A stretch of DNA of 64,000 bases from contig JALESO010000082.1 in the NCBI GenBank assembly GCA_022781925.1, positions 1 through 64,000 of the forward strand, written 5' to 3'. How positions within the stretch are numbered: position 1 is the stretch's first letter; every line of letters starts with the position of its first letter. Source of the stretch: Lachnospiraceae bacterium. Lineage in GTDB: Bacteria > Bacillota > Clostridia > Lachnospirales > Lachnospiraceae. Below, piece by piece: positions 9,375 to 17,926 of the stretch. Below the pieces are notes generated by a model. That model made no database searches. It worked only from the letters and a program-made list of their open reading frames with translations, and was not told the origin of the DNA. Made by a program: the position numbers and the translations under genes.

Positions 9375-9591
9375 ATGCCTGTCTGTTTTTTCAAAAGATT
9401 TCGCCAAAATTCCTTCATGGATGGGGGATTTCATCGAATGGAAGCACTTCATGTTTTTTAACCAAAGGAAATCCACTGCTTCAATCACTGCACTATTATC
9501 TGCTCAATTTATTTTTTCAGGATCACTCCATATAACATCAAAAGCCACGGAACTGCACATTCCATGGCTTTCTAACTTTCATTTCTTTCAT

Positions 9592-9900
9592 TTATTTCTC
9601 TTTGAATACGATCTCATCCGGATAGGTCATACCGAGCTTTGATTTTGCCGTATCCACGATATACTGGTCAGAACCGACATAGGCTTCTTTTTCCTGAAGT
9701 TCCTTGGAGCGTTCCTGCTCATCCTTCAGCTGCGCCTGCTTGGTCTTCTCATCCTGTTTGTAACCTTCATTTACCTGATATAAATGTCCGATCTGTACAG
9801 ACATGATCAGTGTCAGAACAACTACCATGCAGGAAATACAAATCTTACCTGTTCTATTTTTACTTTTCTTTCTTCGCTGTTTCATTTTACGCATCTGCAA
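9592..9900 (-). CDS. divIC: FtsB/DivIC-family septum formation initiator
   Basis: 102-residue single-pass division protein. A basic N-terminus (KMKQRRKKSKNR) precedes one membrane helix (ICISCMVVVLTLIMSVQIGHLY), then a coiled coil rich in Gln/Glu/Lys and the short C-terminal domain DQYIVDTAKSKLGMTYPDEIVF shared by DivIC/FtsB/FtsL. It should join FtsL and DivIB at the septum. It lies between yabQ and spoIIE as in Bacillus. Confidence 0.88.
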   Translation of the reverse strand: MQMRKMKQRRKKSKNRTGKICISCMVVVLTLIMSVQIGHLYQVNEGYKQDEKTKQAQLKDEQERSKELQEKEAYVGSDQYIVDTAKSKLGMTYPDEIVFKEK

Positions 9901-9990
9901 TCTGTCCTCTAACTAAATCCTGTTCCGGAATGAATATTAACATAACAATTACAACCTCTGTAAAACAATGTAAGATCCATCTCTGTGATC

Positions 9991-10482
9991 CTAAAGCTTA
10001 CATAAACCCATTCTAACTGCTTTCCACAATTTTTTCAATCGTTTTTTTACATATCTGTTTCTTTTTTTACAAATCCGTTTCAAACACTGTGCACATTTAC
10101 CAACAGGGCGCGCCATGATCCTGACAGGTTTCATAATTCCACGAAAAAGGAATCGCACACCGCCGCACAGTTTCCGGAGCAGAAAGGTCCCGCCCTTTAC
10201 CACCGCCCTGCTGCACAGTCTGCCATACAGCAGCATCCCGAGAAACATCGCAAGGATGACGAACCCCCGCACCTTACCATCGTCCTCCTGATGCAGAAAC
10301 TGAAACAGCACAAAGGCGCTGATCACCCAAAAGAACATATCTTCCACTGCGATCCATACGACACCATGTGCCGCCACCCTGCGGAAGATCCGGATCAGAT
10401 CATACACCAGCAGCATGCCGCAGCCGAGGATCACCGCCTGTCCAAACATCTGCGCCTGATGTACGATCTGTGCACTGCTCAT
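9991..10482 (-). CDS. yabQ: Spore cortex biosynthesis protein YabQ
   Basis: 163-residue membrane protein. The N-terminal half has several hydrophobic helices (QAVILGCGMLLVYDLIRIFRR, then VEDMFFWVISAFVLFQFL with the YabQ-like H/D-rich loop); the tail is strongly basic (KRICKKRNRYVKKRLKKLWK). YabQ is needed for cortex formation and localises to the forespore membranes. It directly follows yabP, whose stop and the yabQ start share base 10482. The call rests on sequence and the yabP-yabQ-divIC order. Confidence 0.85.
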   Translation of the reverse strand: MSSAQIVHQAQMFGQAVILGCGMLLVYDLIRIFRRVAAHGVVWIAVEDMFFWVISAFVLFQFLHQEDDGKVRGFVILAMFLGMLLYGRLCSRAVVKGGTFLLRKLCGGVRFLFRGIMKPVRIMARPVGKCAQCLKRICKKRNRYVKKRLKKLWKAVRMGLCKL

Positions 10483-10769
10483 TATTTAAACAGCCGCCCC
10501 AGCAGCGACTCCCCCTGGGATCCTTTTCCTTTGCTGACATCGGAATACTGGATCGAATCGATCTTTCCCGACAGATCCACCTCGCCTTTTTCCAGGGTCA
10601 GCCGGTTCACATGCAGATCGATCCCACGGATCATCAACATGCCCATCTCTGTCTCCAGCAAAATCTCATTCACATCAAAGGATAAAATGTCCGATATTCC
10701 ATTTAACGCACAGGTGCCCCGGTTGGTCAGAATGATCCTGTGCTGTCTGGATGCCTGTCTCTCTTCCAT
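10482..10769 (-). CDS. yabP: Sporulation protein YabP
   Basis: 95-residue protein of the YabP/YqfC family: conserved start HRIILTNRGTCALNGISDILSFDVNEILLE and the GMLMIRGIDLHVNRLTLEKGEVDLSGKIDSI segment (quoted in part). The family is restricted to spore formers and its biochemical role is unclear. It lies between rqcP and yabQ. Confidence 0.88.
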   Translation of the reverse strand: MEERQASRQHRIILTNRGTCALNGISDILSFDVNEILLETEMGMLMIRGIDLHVNRLTLEKGEVDLSGKIDSIQYSDVSKGKGSQGESLLGRLFK

Positions 10770-10824
10770 ACAAAAAACCTCCCTTACTGTTTCCAGTATA
10801 TGGGAGGTTTTATTAAAATATGCC

Positions 10825-11064
10825 TTATAAATAGCGGAACATTTCCTTTGCTTCCTCTTTGCGGGAAGTATCTGCCACTACCAGCACTTCCGCTCTGACC
10901 GATTTGTTTCCAAATGCGATTTCAATGATATCACCGACTTTTACATCCTGGGATGCTTTTGCCACACGGCTGTTGACCATGACTCTTCCTGCATCGCAGG
11001 CTTCATTGGCAACGGTACGCCGTTTGATCAGGCGGGATACTTTCAGATATTTATCTAATCTCAT
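10825..11064 (-). CDS. rqcP: S4-domain RNA-binding protein RqcP (YabO)
   Basis: 79-residue S4 domain protein (MRLDKYLKVSRLIKRRT, then DAGRVMVNSRVAKASQDVKVGD). RqcP works with RqcH in ribosome-associated quality control, stabilising the P-site tRNA during C-terminal alanine tailing on stalled 50S subunits. It starts 3 bp after the HU stop and is surely co-transcribed with it. Confidence 0.9.
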   Translation of the reverse strand: MRLDKYLKVSRLIKRRTVANEACDAGRVMVNSRVAKASQDVKVGDIIEIAFGNKSVRAEVLVVADTSRKEEAKEMFRYL

Positions 11065-11066
11065 GA

Positions 11067-11342
11067 TTATGCGTTTACGATATCTTTTAATGCTTTACCA
11101 GCTTTGAATTTCGGAGATTTGGAAGCCGGAATCACGATATCTTTACCTGTCTGCGGGTTTCTTCCTGTTCTCTCAGCACGCTCAGCTACTTCGAAAGTAC
11201 CAAAGCCTACTAACTGGATCTTGTCACCGTTTTTTAAAGTATCTGCTACAACATCTGTGAATGCTGCTAAAGCTTTCTCTGCGTCTTTTTTGGATAATTC
11301 AGCTTTCTCTGCGATTGCTGCTACTAATTCTGTTTTGTTCAT
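11067..11342 (-). CDS. hup: DNA-binding protein HU
   Basis: 91-residue histone-like protein: [20 protein letters not shown] start, the signature [21 protein letters not shown] with the DNA-intercalating NPQTG (residue Pro of the beta-arm tip), then [17 protein letters not shown]. It bends and compacts DNA as a dimer. It is the first gene of the sporulation/division block and has a strong promoter and RBS (AGGAGG). Confidence 0.97.
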   Translation of the reverse strand: MNKTELVAAIAEKAELSKKDAEKALAAFTDVVADTLKNGDKIQLVGFGTFEVAERAERTGRNPQTGKDIVIPASKSPKFKAGKALKDIVNA

Positions 11343-11398
11343 TATAAGTTCCTCCTGTAGAACGAAAAAGTGTTCTCTTTTATTTTTATTATAGACTA

Positions 11399-11427
11399 TT
11401 TATACTTGTTTTCCCTGTATTTGTCAA
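11399..11427 (-). promoter_or_regulatory. Strong sigma-A promoter of hup
   Basis: Minus strand: consensus -35 TTGACA (11422-11427), 17-bp spacer, -10 TATAAA (11399-11404), about 57 bp upstream of the HU ATG. Confidence 0.8.
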
Positions 11428-11511
11428 GGAAAACAGGCAGTGATGCTCATTTTCCGTAAATGTCACTCTGCAAACAGCGTATGGAATGATCATACATTCT
11501 CATCAATACGC

Positions 11512-13248
11512 TTAGCCCAGCATCGGCTCTACAATAGCCATAACTGCTGCACCGAGTTCTGCTGCCTTTGCATCTGCAGCTTCCATGCTGTCTGCTTTGA
11601 CACCATAGTAGAATTTCAGTTTCGGTTCTGTACCTGACGGACGGAAGCATACCCATGCTGCATCCGGAAGTTCATAATACAGTACGTTGGAATTCGGCAG
11701 ACCGGTCGGTGTCACTGCACCTGTCTCCAGATCTGTAATGGTATCCTTCTTGTAGTCTCTTACTTTCAGCACTTTGTGCTCGCCGATCTGAGCCGGTGTA
11801 TTATCACGCAGGGTGGTCATGATCTCCTGGATCTTAGCCAGTCCTTCGATACCTTTTAATGTGATGGCTTTTACATCATCTTTGTAGTAGCCATATTTCT
11901 CATAGAGATCCAGCATTGCATCCCACAGAGTCTTGCCCTGGGTCTTGTAGTATGCTGCAGCCTCACATAATGCCATGGAAGCAACTACTGCATCTTTATC
12001 ACGGCAGTATGTACCAGGCAGGCATCCGTAACTCTCTTCCATTCCGAAGAGGTAAGTGCCGTTTCCTTTTGTCTCAAACTCCAGCATCTTCTGACCGATG
12101 AACTTGAAGCCGGTCAGAACTTCATACAGTTTTACACCGTAATCTGCTGCGATGGCATCTGCAAGGTTCGTGGAAACGATGGATTTTACAAAAGCTCCGT
12201 CTGCCGGAAGTCCCTGTTTCTCTTTTCTCTGGCTGATCTCATATGCACCGATCAGGCATCCGGACATATTTCCGGTCAGGGAATGATATTCGCCTGTTTT
12301 GCTGTCTTTGACATATACACCGAGACGGTCTGCATCCGGATCTGTTGCCAGTACCAGATCAGCATCCAGCTCTTTTGCCATGCCAAGTCCGAGGGTGAAA
12401 GCTTCTGCTGCTTCCGGGTTCGGATAGCTTACGGTCGGGAAGTTGCCGTCCGGAAGTTCCTGCTCCGGAACTACATAGACATGCTTGAAGCCAAGCTCTC
12501 TTAATACACGGCGAACCGGAATATTTCCTGTTCCGTGAAGCGGTGTGTATACGATCTTCAGATCATCTGCCACTGCGTCGATGGCATCCTGGTTTAATAC
12601 CAGTTTCTTTAACTCTGCAATGTACGGATCATCAATGTTTGCGCCGATCACTTCATACAGACCTGCTGCAACTGCGTCCTCTTTGGACATGGTCTTTGTA
12701 GTTGCATAATCTGTCACAGCTTTTACCTCAGCCATGATGCCGCCATCATGCGGCGGTGTGATCTGTGCACCGTCCTCCCAGTATACTTTATAACCATTGT
12801 ATTCCGGCGGATTGTGGCTTGCAGTTACGTTGATTCCGGCGGTACATCCGAGGTAACGGACTGCATAGGACAGCTCCGGTGTCGGACGAAGGCTCTCGAA
12901 AATGTATGCTTTGATGCCGTTTGCTGCCAGACATAATGCTGCTTCTGTTGCAAATTCCGGAGACATTCTTCTGGAATCGTATGCAATGGCAACACCTTTT
13001 GCCTGTGCTCCTACTTTGATAATATAATTTGCCAGTCCCTGTGTCGCCTTACGAACCGTGTATACATTCATACGGTTTGTTCCGGCACCGATGACACCTC
13101 TTAAACCGGCGGTACCAAATTCAAGATCCATATAAAAACGATCTTCAATCTCTTTCTCATCATTTGCGATGCTGCGCAATTCTGCTTTTGTATCCTCATC
13201 GAAATACGGATTACTCAGCCAGGATTCATATGCTTCTCTGTAACTCAT
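11512..13248 (-). CDS. pgcA: Phosphoglucomutase/phosphomannomutase (alpha-D-phosphohexomutase)
   Basis: 578-residue enzyme interconverting hexose 1- and 6-phosphates, feeding glycogen, UDP-glucose and cell-envelope precursors. The active-site phosphoserine loop is NVTASHNPPEYNGYK, the metal loop is ATDPDADRLG, the sugar-binding loop is FGMEESYG (GEESxG type) and the C-terminal phosphate site is CFRPSGTEPKLKFYY. Length matches the PgcA/YbbT group of Firmicutes. Monocistronic, with its own promoter and a palindrome in the leader. Confidence 0.95.
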   Translation of the reverse strand: MSYREAYESWLSNPYFDEDTKAELRSIANDEKEIEDRFYMDLEFGTAGLRGVIGAGTNRMNVYTVRKATQGLANYIIKVGAQAKGVAIAYDSRRMSPEFATEAALCLAANGIKAYIFESLRPTPELSYAVRYLGCTAGINVTASHNPPEYNGYKVYWEDGAQITPPHDGGIMAEVKAVTDYATTKTMSKEDAVAAGLYEVIGANIDDPYIAELKKLVLNQDAIDAVADDLKIVYTPLHGTGNIPVRRVLRELGFKHVYVVPEQELPDGNFPTVSYPNPEAAEAFTLGLGMAKELDADLVLATDPDADRLGVYVKDSKTGEYHSLTGNMSGCLIGAYEISQRKEKQGLPADGAFVKSIVSTNLADAIAADYGVKLYEVLTGFKFIGQKMLEFETKGNGTYLFGMEESYGCLPGTYCRDKDAVVASMALCEAAAYYKTQGKTLWDAMLDLYEKYGYYKDDVKAITLKGIEGLAKIQEIMTTLRDNTPAQIGEHKVLKVRDYKKDTITDLETGAVTPTGLPNSNVLYYELPDAAWVCFRPSGTEPKLKFYYGVKADSMEAADAKAAELGAAVMAIVEPMLG

Positions 13249-13306
13249 GATCGAACCTCCTGCGTTTCATTCATTGATATTTTATGATATCTGCATTGAT
13301 TATCCT

Positions 13307-13352
13307 ATCATGAACAACATCAGTTCATGATCAATATCCGTTACCCATTATA
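13307..13352 (-). promoter_or_regulatory. Promoter and leader palindrome of pgcA
   Basis: Minus strand: extended -10 TGATATAAT (TATAAT at 13347-13352) with a weak -35 TTTCCA 17 bp upstream. Immediately downstream, about +9 to +33, is a perfect 9-bp inverted repeat ATCATGAAC (13307-13315) / GTTCATGAT (13323-13331) with a 7-base spacer, a candidate operator or leader hairpin. Confidence 0.55.
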
Positions 13353-13527
13353 TCATACTAATTGCCAAATGGAAACCGCTTTTCTCGGCGTTTTCCGCCA
13401 CTTTTCGACCCGATTTCACGCACCCGGAAGGCTGGTTACAGATGCATCCTGCTGATATTTTTTCAGACGGGAGTCTGACACCCTTTACGGGTATAATTTT
13501 GTCACTTTCCTTCTGCCAGAGCAGGTA

Positions 13528-14547
13528 TTATTTCTCGTCTGATATAGCTTTTCCCTGTCGTCCGCACCACTCCCTGAGGGCATGGAGGAACTGGCTGCGC
13601 GCCCGGTTCTGCCGGATCTCCCGGTACAGTTTTTCATAATTCTGCCCCGAATCCCACACCTTTCTGGTGCAGTAATAGCGGTTGGCGATCTTCCAGAATT
13701 TTTCCGGATATGCAAGCCGGTAGTACAGCCCCCGCAGATCCTGGCCGCTCAGCGGATGTACCCGACAGTATTCCCGGATCAGTTCCATGCCAAGCTGCCG
13801 GTTCCAGTCATTTTTCTCCAGGATCTTGCGTAAAAAATTGCCAAGATCCGTGATCTGTGCACCCACATGGGCATGTTCCATCTGAATGATCGCCGGTCCC
13901 CCGGAAGTAAACAGGATATTGTGCTGGTTCACATCCCCATGGCAGACACCGGTGGTATAACCGCCGTCGTGCTCCGGATACCGCTGCAGGAACTCCGCCA
14001 CCTCCGCGGACTGCCTGGCAAATTCTTCATAACACTCCAGAAACAGACGCTCGAATTCACTCTTGTTATTCCGCTTCAGGATGTACTTGCGGATATGCTT
14101 CAGTTCCCGGTTGTGACGCACATATTCTTCTCCGAGTCTCAGCGTCTCCTCCTCGCCGGATCCTTCTTCCGGCTGTGCAAACTCGCTGCCGGAACAGCAC
14201 TGATGAAAATCCGCCAGAAAGCAGACCGCAGTCACAAGTTCCATCCGGTTCTTCACCTCGCACTCCCGTCCCCGGACCCAGTGGTGAAAAGTATATGGGA
14301 CCCGGTCCGCTCCCTCCGTGATCAGGCTGCCTTCTTTATTTTTCAGCATGGAATCACACAGGAGCCCCTGCTGCTCCAGACAGATTCCCAGCCAATATAA
14401 AAACTCCGCCTTCTGTGCGGAGCCAAAGTATTCCTTTAATGCAAACAGACCCTGTTTCGCTTCACAGATCAGAAGTCCCCGCCCCTTGTAAATTTTTTCA
14501 ATCTCCGGTTCCTGCTGTTCCAGCACCTGTTCCACCTGATAATACAT
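13528..14547 (-). CDS. CotS-family spore-coat associated aminoglycoside-phosphotransferase-like protein
   Basis: 339-residue protein of the kinase-like CotS/YutH group. The kinase catalytic loop is visible as CHGDVNQHNILF, and the region where the DFD metal motif is expected reads IIQMEHAHVGAQITDLGNFLRKIL; Glu replaces the usual Asp there. Clostridial spore genomes carry several such genes. It is the only gene between pgcA and cca, convergent with neither. Which member of the family it equals (cotS, cotI, yutH) cannot be decided; whether it phosphorylates anything is open. Confidence 0.8.
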   Translation of the reverse strand: MYYQVEQVLEQQEPEIEKIYKGRGLLICEAKQGLFALKEYFGSAQKAEFLYWLGICLEQQGLLCDSMLKNKEGSLITEGADRVPYTFHHWVRGRECEVKNRMELVTAVCFLADFHQCCSGSEFAQPEEGSGEEETLRLGEEYVRHNRELKHIRKYILKRNNKSEFERLFLECYEEFARQSAEVAEFLQRYPEHDGGYTTGVCHGDVNQHNILFTSGGPAIIQMEHAHVGAQITDLGNFLRKILEKNDWNRQLGMELIREYCRVHPLSGQDLRGLYYRLAYPEKFWKIANRYYCTRKVWDSGQNYEKLYREIRQNRARSQFLHALREWCGRQGKAISDEK

Positions 14548-14550
14548 AAA

Positions 14551-14619
14551 AACACCCCTTTATACGATAAATGTCTGCTACACATCTGTTAGCCCTTGTT
14601 TATCATATGAAGAGGTGTT
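14551..14619 (-). promoter_or_regulatory. Hairpin between cca and the CotS-like gene covering its ribosome site
   Basis: Minus strand: AACACCTCTTCATATGATAA pairs with a segment ending TATAAAGGGGTGTT, about 17 of 21 positions, loop about 27. The AAAGGGG is also the ribosome binding site of the CotS-like gene, and the stem is followed by TTTT, so it could act as a cca terminator or as a translational shutter. Confidence 0.45.
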
Positions 14620-14624
14620 GTTAA

Positions 14625-15956
14625 TTATGCTTTGAAGTACCAGGCAAGCAGTGCTTCCTTCTCGTTCAGTTCCGGTTCCTCCAGAACTTTTTCCAGCATC
14701 TGATGCAGGATCTCTCCGATTTCTTTCCCAGGCTGAATGCCTCTGGCGATCAGATCAGAGCCATTCACTGCCAGATTTTTCAGGGACAGACACTGCTCCT
14801 TTTCCATGATCTGCTGATACATATGCTCATACCGGTCCACGTACAGCAGTTTTTCCTGCTGCAGAAAGCTGCTCTGCGCCAGAATATCCGCACGTTTCAC
14901 TTCAAACAGTTCCGGATACTGTTCCGATCCGTTCCGGTAGATCGCCCGGCGGATACTTCTGCCCTGCAATGGCGGCCGGTCATCGTGTGCCCGCACCAGT
15001 GCCATCACCCGGCGGATCGTATCATTATCAAACTTCAGCCGACGCAGGATCTTGCGGCTCATCTCCGCTCCCACCTGTGGATGTCCATGAAAATGATGGA
15101 TCCCGTTCTCATCCTCTGTGCGACAGACCGGTTTTGCCACATCGTGGAGCAACATGGTCAGACGCAACACTTTGTCCGCGCGGATATACTGCATGGAACG
15201 GATCGTGTGCTCGCCCACCGTATAAATATGGTGCGGATTGTGCTGTTCCGTCTCCATCATGGTACAGAATTCCGGCAGGATCACCGCTGCGATTCCGGTG
15301 TCGTAGACGTTCTGCATTTCCTCCGGATGATCCGAAGTCACCAGTTTCACCAGTTCCACCTGAATCCGCTCCGCACTGATCTTTTCCAGATTTCCGCACA
15401 TATCACGGATGGCCTGTTCCGTCTGTTCCTCAATGGTAAAACCAAGCTGTGCCGCAAAACGGACGGCACGGAGCATACGCAGTGCATCCTCCGAAAAACG
15501 CTCCGTCGGTTCTCCCACACAGCGGATCCGCTTCGCCTTCAGGTCCGCAATGCCGTCAAAGGCATCCACCAGACCGGTCTCATCATTGTATGCCATAGCA
15601 TTGATGGTAAAATCCCGGCGCTTCAGATCTTCCAGCAGATTCGACGTAAAGATCACATCCTTCGGATGGCGGGCATCCTCATATTCGCCGTCAATACGGT
15701 ACGTGGTGACTTCAAATCCTTCCTTATCCATCAGAACCGTCACCGTACCGTGCTGGATGCCGGTGTCCACCGTCCGCGGAAAGATCGCCTTCACCTGATG
15801 CGGCTTGGCGGATGTCGTAATATCCCAGTCTCCAGGGGTGCGCCCGAGGATACTGTCTCGGATACAGCCGCCCACGGCGTAAGCATCAAACCCGTGTGCC
15901 TTCAGTTCACCAATGACGGTCTTTACTTTTTTCGGTAACTCGATCTTCATACGCAC
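14625..15956 (-). CDS. cca: CCA tRNA nucleotidyltransferase (poly(A) polymerase family)
   Basis: 443-residue class II nucleotidyltransferase that adds or repairs the 3' CCA of tRNA. The head motif GGCIRDSILGRTPGDWDIT has the GG and DxD-type metal site; RRDFTINAMAY and EDALRMLRAVRFAAQLGF are the following conserved blocks. A C-terminal HD-type domain is present (LHDVAKP, HFHGHPQVGAEM). No internal break. It lies downstream of proS, separated by structured element B. Confidence 0.93.
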   Translation of the reverse strand: MRMKIELPKKVKTVIGELKAHGFDAYAVGGCIRDSILGRTPGDWDITTSAKPHQVKAIFPRTVDTGIQHGTVTVLMDKEGFEVTTYRIDGEYEDARHPKDVIFTSNLLEDLKRRDFTINAMAYNDETGLVDAFDGIADLKAKRIRCVGEPTERFSEDALRMLRAVRFAAQLGFTIEEQTEQAIRDMCGNLEKISAERIQVELVKLVTSDHPEEMQNVYDTGIAAVILPEFCTMMETEQHNPHHIYTVGEHTIRSMQYIRADKVLRLTMLLHDVAKPVCRTEDENGIHHFHGHPQVGAEMSRKILRRLKFDNDTIRRVMALVRAHDDRPPLQGRSIRRAIYRNGSEQYPELFEVKRADILAQSSFLQQEKLLYVDRYEHMYQQIMEKEQCLSLKNLAVNGSDLIARGIQPGKEIGEILHQMLEKVLEEPELNEKEALLAWYFKA

Positions 15957-15995
15957 CCTCCTAAAATACTATCTTTACATCACATGATTCAAATA

Positions 15996-16108
15996 GAAAA
16001 ATGCTTCTGCATTTTTCACGCTGGATTTGCATCGCTTTGCGATATCTTTCCGCTGCAAATCCATGCGATCATACAGGGCATATTAAAAGTATCAACTTTT
16101 AATATGCC
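15996..16108 (-). repeat. Structured intergenic element, copy B, with flanking hairpins
   Basis: Minus-strand order after the last codons of proS: a 14-bp perfect hairpin (16095-16108 with 16077-16090, loop 4) that includes the proS stop; then the core at 16019-16067 (CGC/GCG clamp, 9-bp stem TGCAAATCC/GGATTTGCA, inner hairpin TCGC-AAA-GCGA, unpaired GGAAAGATA); then GAAAAATGC-AGAA-GCATTTTTC (15996-16017), terminator-like. The core matches copy A at 3172-3225 in layout and in most unpaired bases. It may end proS transcription and form a stable 3' RNA. Confidence 0.6.
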
Positions 16109-17559
16109 TTGCCCCAGTATACCAGTTTTTTCGCCGGTTTTCCACAGCATACACATACATCAGAAATATGCTCCTGATCGTTGAACGGCATACATCTGGA
16201 TGTAGCAGTAGTCTCTTCTTTGATCTTGTCCTCGCAGGCACGGTCGCCACACCACATACCACGGATGAATCCCGGTTTGTTCTCAACTGCGTCACAGAAC
16301 TCTTCATAATTATGTGCATCTGTGATATGCGCATCACGGTGTGCTTTTGCACGCTCAAACATATCTTTCTGAATGGTCTCAAGTAACTCCGGTACTACAT
16401 TCTCAACTTCATCCAGAGATACGACTACTTTTTCACGGGTATCGCGGCGAACCAGTACACACTGATTGTTCTCGATATCTTTCGGTCCTAATTCTACACG
16501 AATCGGAATACCACGCATCTCCTGCTCAGAGAATTTCCATCCCGGACTCTTATCGGAATCATCTAATTTTGCACGGCATACTTTGCCTAAACGCTCCTGA
16601 ATTTCCTGTGCTTTCTCCAGAACGCCTTCTTTTCTCTGCTGGATCGGGATTACCATAACCTGTGTCGGTGCAATGTGCGGCGGCAGAACCAGTCCGGAAT
16701 CATCGCCGTGAACCATGATGATGGCACCGATCAGACGGGTTGTCATACCCCAGGAAGTCTGGTGTACATACTGTAATTTATTCTCTTTATCTGTATACTG
16801 GATACCAAATGCTTTTGCAAATCCATCGCCGAAGTTGTGGCTTGTTCCGGACTGCAGTGCTTTGCCGTCATGCATCAGTGCCTCGATGGTGTAAGTAGCC
16901 TCAGCACCTGCAAATTTCTCTTTCTCTGTCTTCTGTCCGCGGATCACCGGCATAGCCAGTACCTCTTCACAGAAATCTGCATACAGGTTCAGCATCTGTA
17001 CGGTACGTGCCTCAGCTTCCTCAGCAGTTGCATGTGCGGTATGACCTTCCTGCCATAAGAACTCTCTGGAACGAAGGAACGGACGGGTCTCTTTCTCCCA
17101 TCTTACAACGGAACACCACTGGTTATATACCTTCGGCAGATCACGGTAAGACTGGATATCATTTTTATAGAAATCACAGAATAATGTCTCAGATGTCGGA
17201 CGCACGCAGAGACGCTCCTGCAGCGGGTTCAATCCACCATGTGTAACCCATGCAACTTCCGGTGCAAATCCTTCTACATGATCTTTCTCTACATTCAGAA
17301 GGCTCTCCGGAATAAACATCGGCATATATACATTCTCTACACCGGTCTCTTTGAAACGACGGTCAAGCTCTTTCTGGATGTTCTCCCAGATCGCATATCC
17401 TGCCGGTTTGATGACCATGCATCCTCTGACGCTGGAGTAATCGGTTAATCCAGCTTTTTTTACTACATCTGTGTACCACTGTGCGAAATCCACATCCATG
17501 GATGTAATGGCTTCTACTAATTTTTTGTCCTTTGCCATGACTATGTCTCCTTTTCTCAA
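16099..17559 (-). CDS. proS: Prolyl-tRNA synthetase (archaeal/eukaryal-type, ProS type 3)
   Basis: 486-residue class II synthetase charging tRNA-Pro. It lacks the bacterial editing insertion and has the archaeal/eukaryal layout: [17 protein letters not shown], motif 2 [20 protein letters not shown], motif 3 region [18 protein letters not shown], an anticodon-binding domain and a C-terminal zinc-like segment with [18 protein letters not shown] at the end. This short form is common in clostridia. The leader is a T-box, so expression should respond to uncharged tRNA-Pro. Confidence 0.96.
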   Translation of the reverse strand: MRKGDIVMAKDKKLVEAITSMDVDFAQWYTDVVKKAGLTDYSSVRGCMVIKPAGYAIWENIQKELDRRFKETGVENVYMPMFIPESLLNVEKDHVEGFAPEVAWVTHGGLNPLQERLCVRPTSETLFCDFYKNDIQSYRDLPKVYNQWCSVVRWEKETRPFLRSREFLWQEGHTAHATAEEAEARTVQMLNLYADFCEEVLAMPVIRGQKTEKEKFAGAEATYTIEALMHDGKALQSGTSHNFGDGFAKAFGIQYTDKENKLQYVHQTSWGMTTRLIGAIIMVHGDDSGLVLPPHIAPTQVMVIPIQQRKEGVLEKAQEIQERLGKVCRAKLDDSDKSPGWKFSEQEMRGIPIRVELGPKDIENNQCVLVRRDTREKVVVSLDEVENVVPELLETIQKDMFERAKAHRDAHITDAHNYEEFCDAVENKPGFIRGMWCGDRACEDKIKEETTATSRCMPFNDQEHISDVCVCCGKPAKKLVYWGKAY

Positions 17560-17599
17560 AATAATAATTTTCTGTAAAAACTTACAGTAGTTTCCTTAA

Positions 17600-17870
17600 A
17601 AATTTCCTATCAAACAAAATACGCCGGGATCCCAGTCCACATAGGGACCGGAATTCCGGCGGTACCACCCTGCTTATATGCGCAGCTTTATCACTCGCAT
17701 ATCCACTCAAAAACCGTTAACGCCGGTACTACGTCGTACTCCTCGCACGAAGCTCAGGGCCCGGTTCCAGATGTTCCAAACAAGAATGTCTCAGCCTTAG
17801 TGCACACGACACTAACATCCTCTCTCTGTAGAATCTTCCACCTGTACTATCTCCCGTCACAGCCAATGTC
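17600..17870 (-). ncRNA. T-box leader of proS
   Basis: Minus-strand leader with the T-box sequence AGGGTGGTACCGCCGG (17656-17671), directly followed by a terminator stem GCCGGAATTCCGG...CCGGC (17623-17660) and a T-rich run. Upstream lie the stem I landmarks: GGGAGATAGTACAGG (AG bulge), the AGAGAGAGGATG distal region, GGCTGAGA, and GGAACATCTGGAACCGGGCCC split over the specifier side, where CCG, a proline codon, sits in the expected loop. The stretch between proS and pflA (367 bp) is almost wholly this element. Confidence 0.92.
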
Positions 17871-17926
17871 TGCAAATAAATTATAAAATAGATCAGTGGT
17901 TATTTTAAGTGAATTTCGGGGGAATG

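Noticed and set aside
13450..13500. CAGAC-GGGA-GTCTG hairpin after the CotS-like gene as terminator
   Set aside because: On the relevant minus strand it is followed by A residues, not T, and the stem is only five or six pairs.
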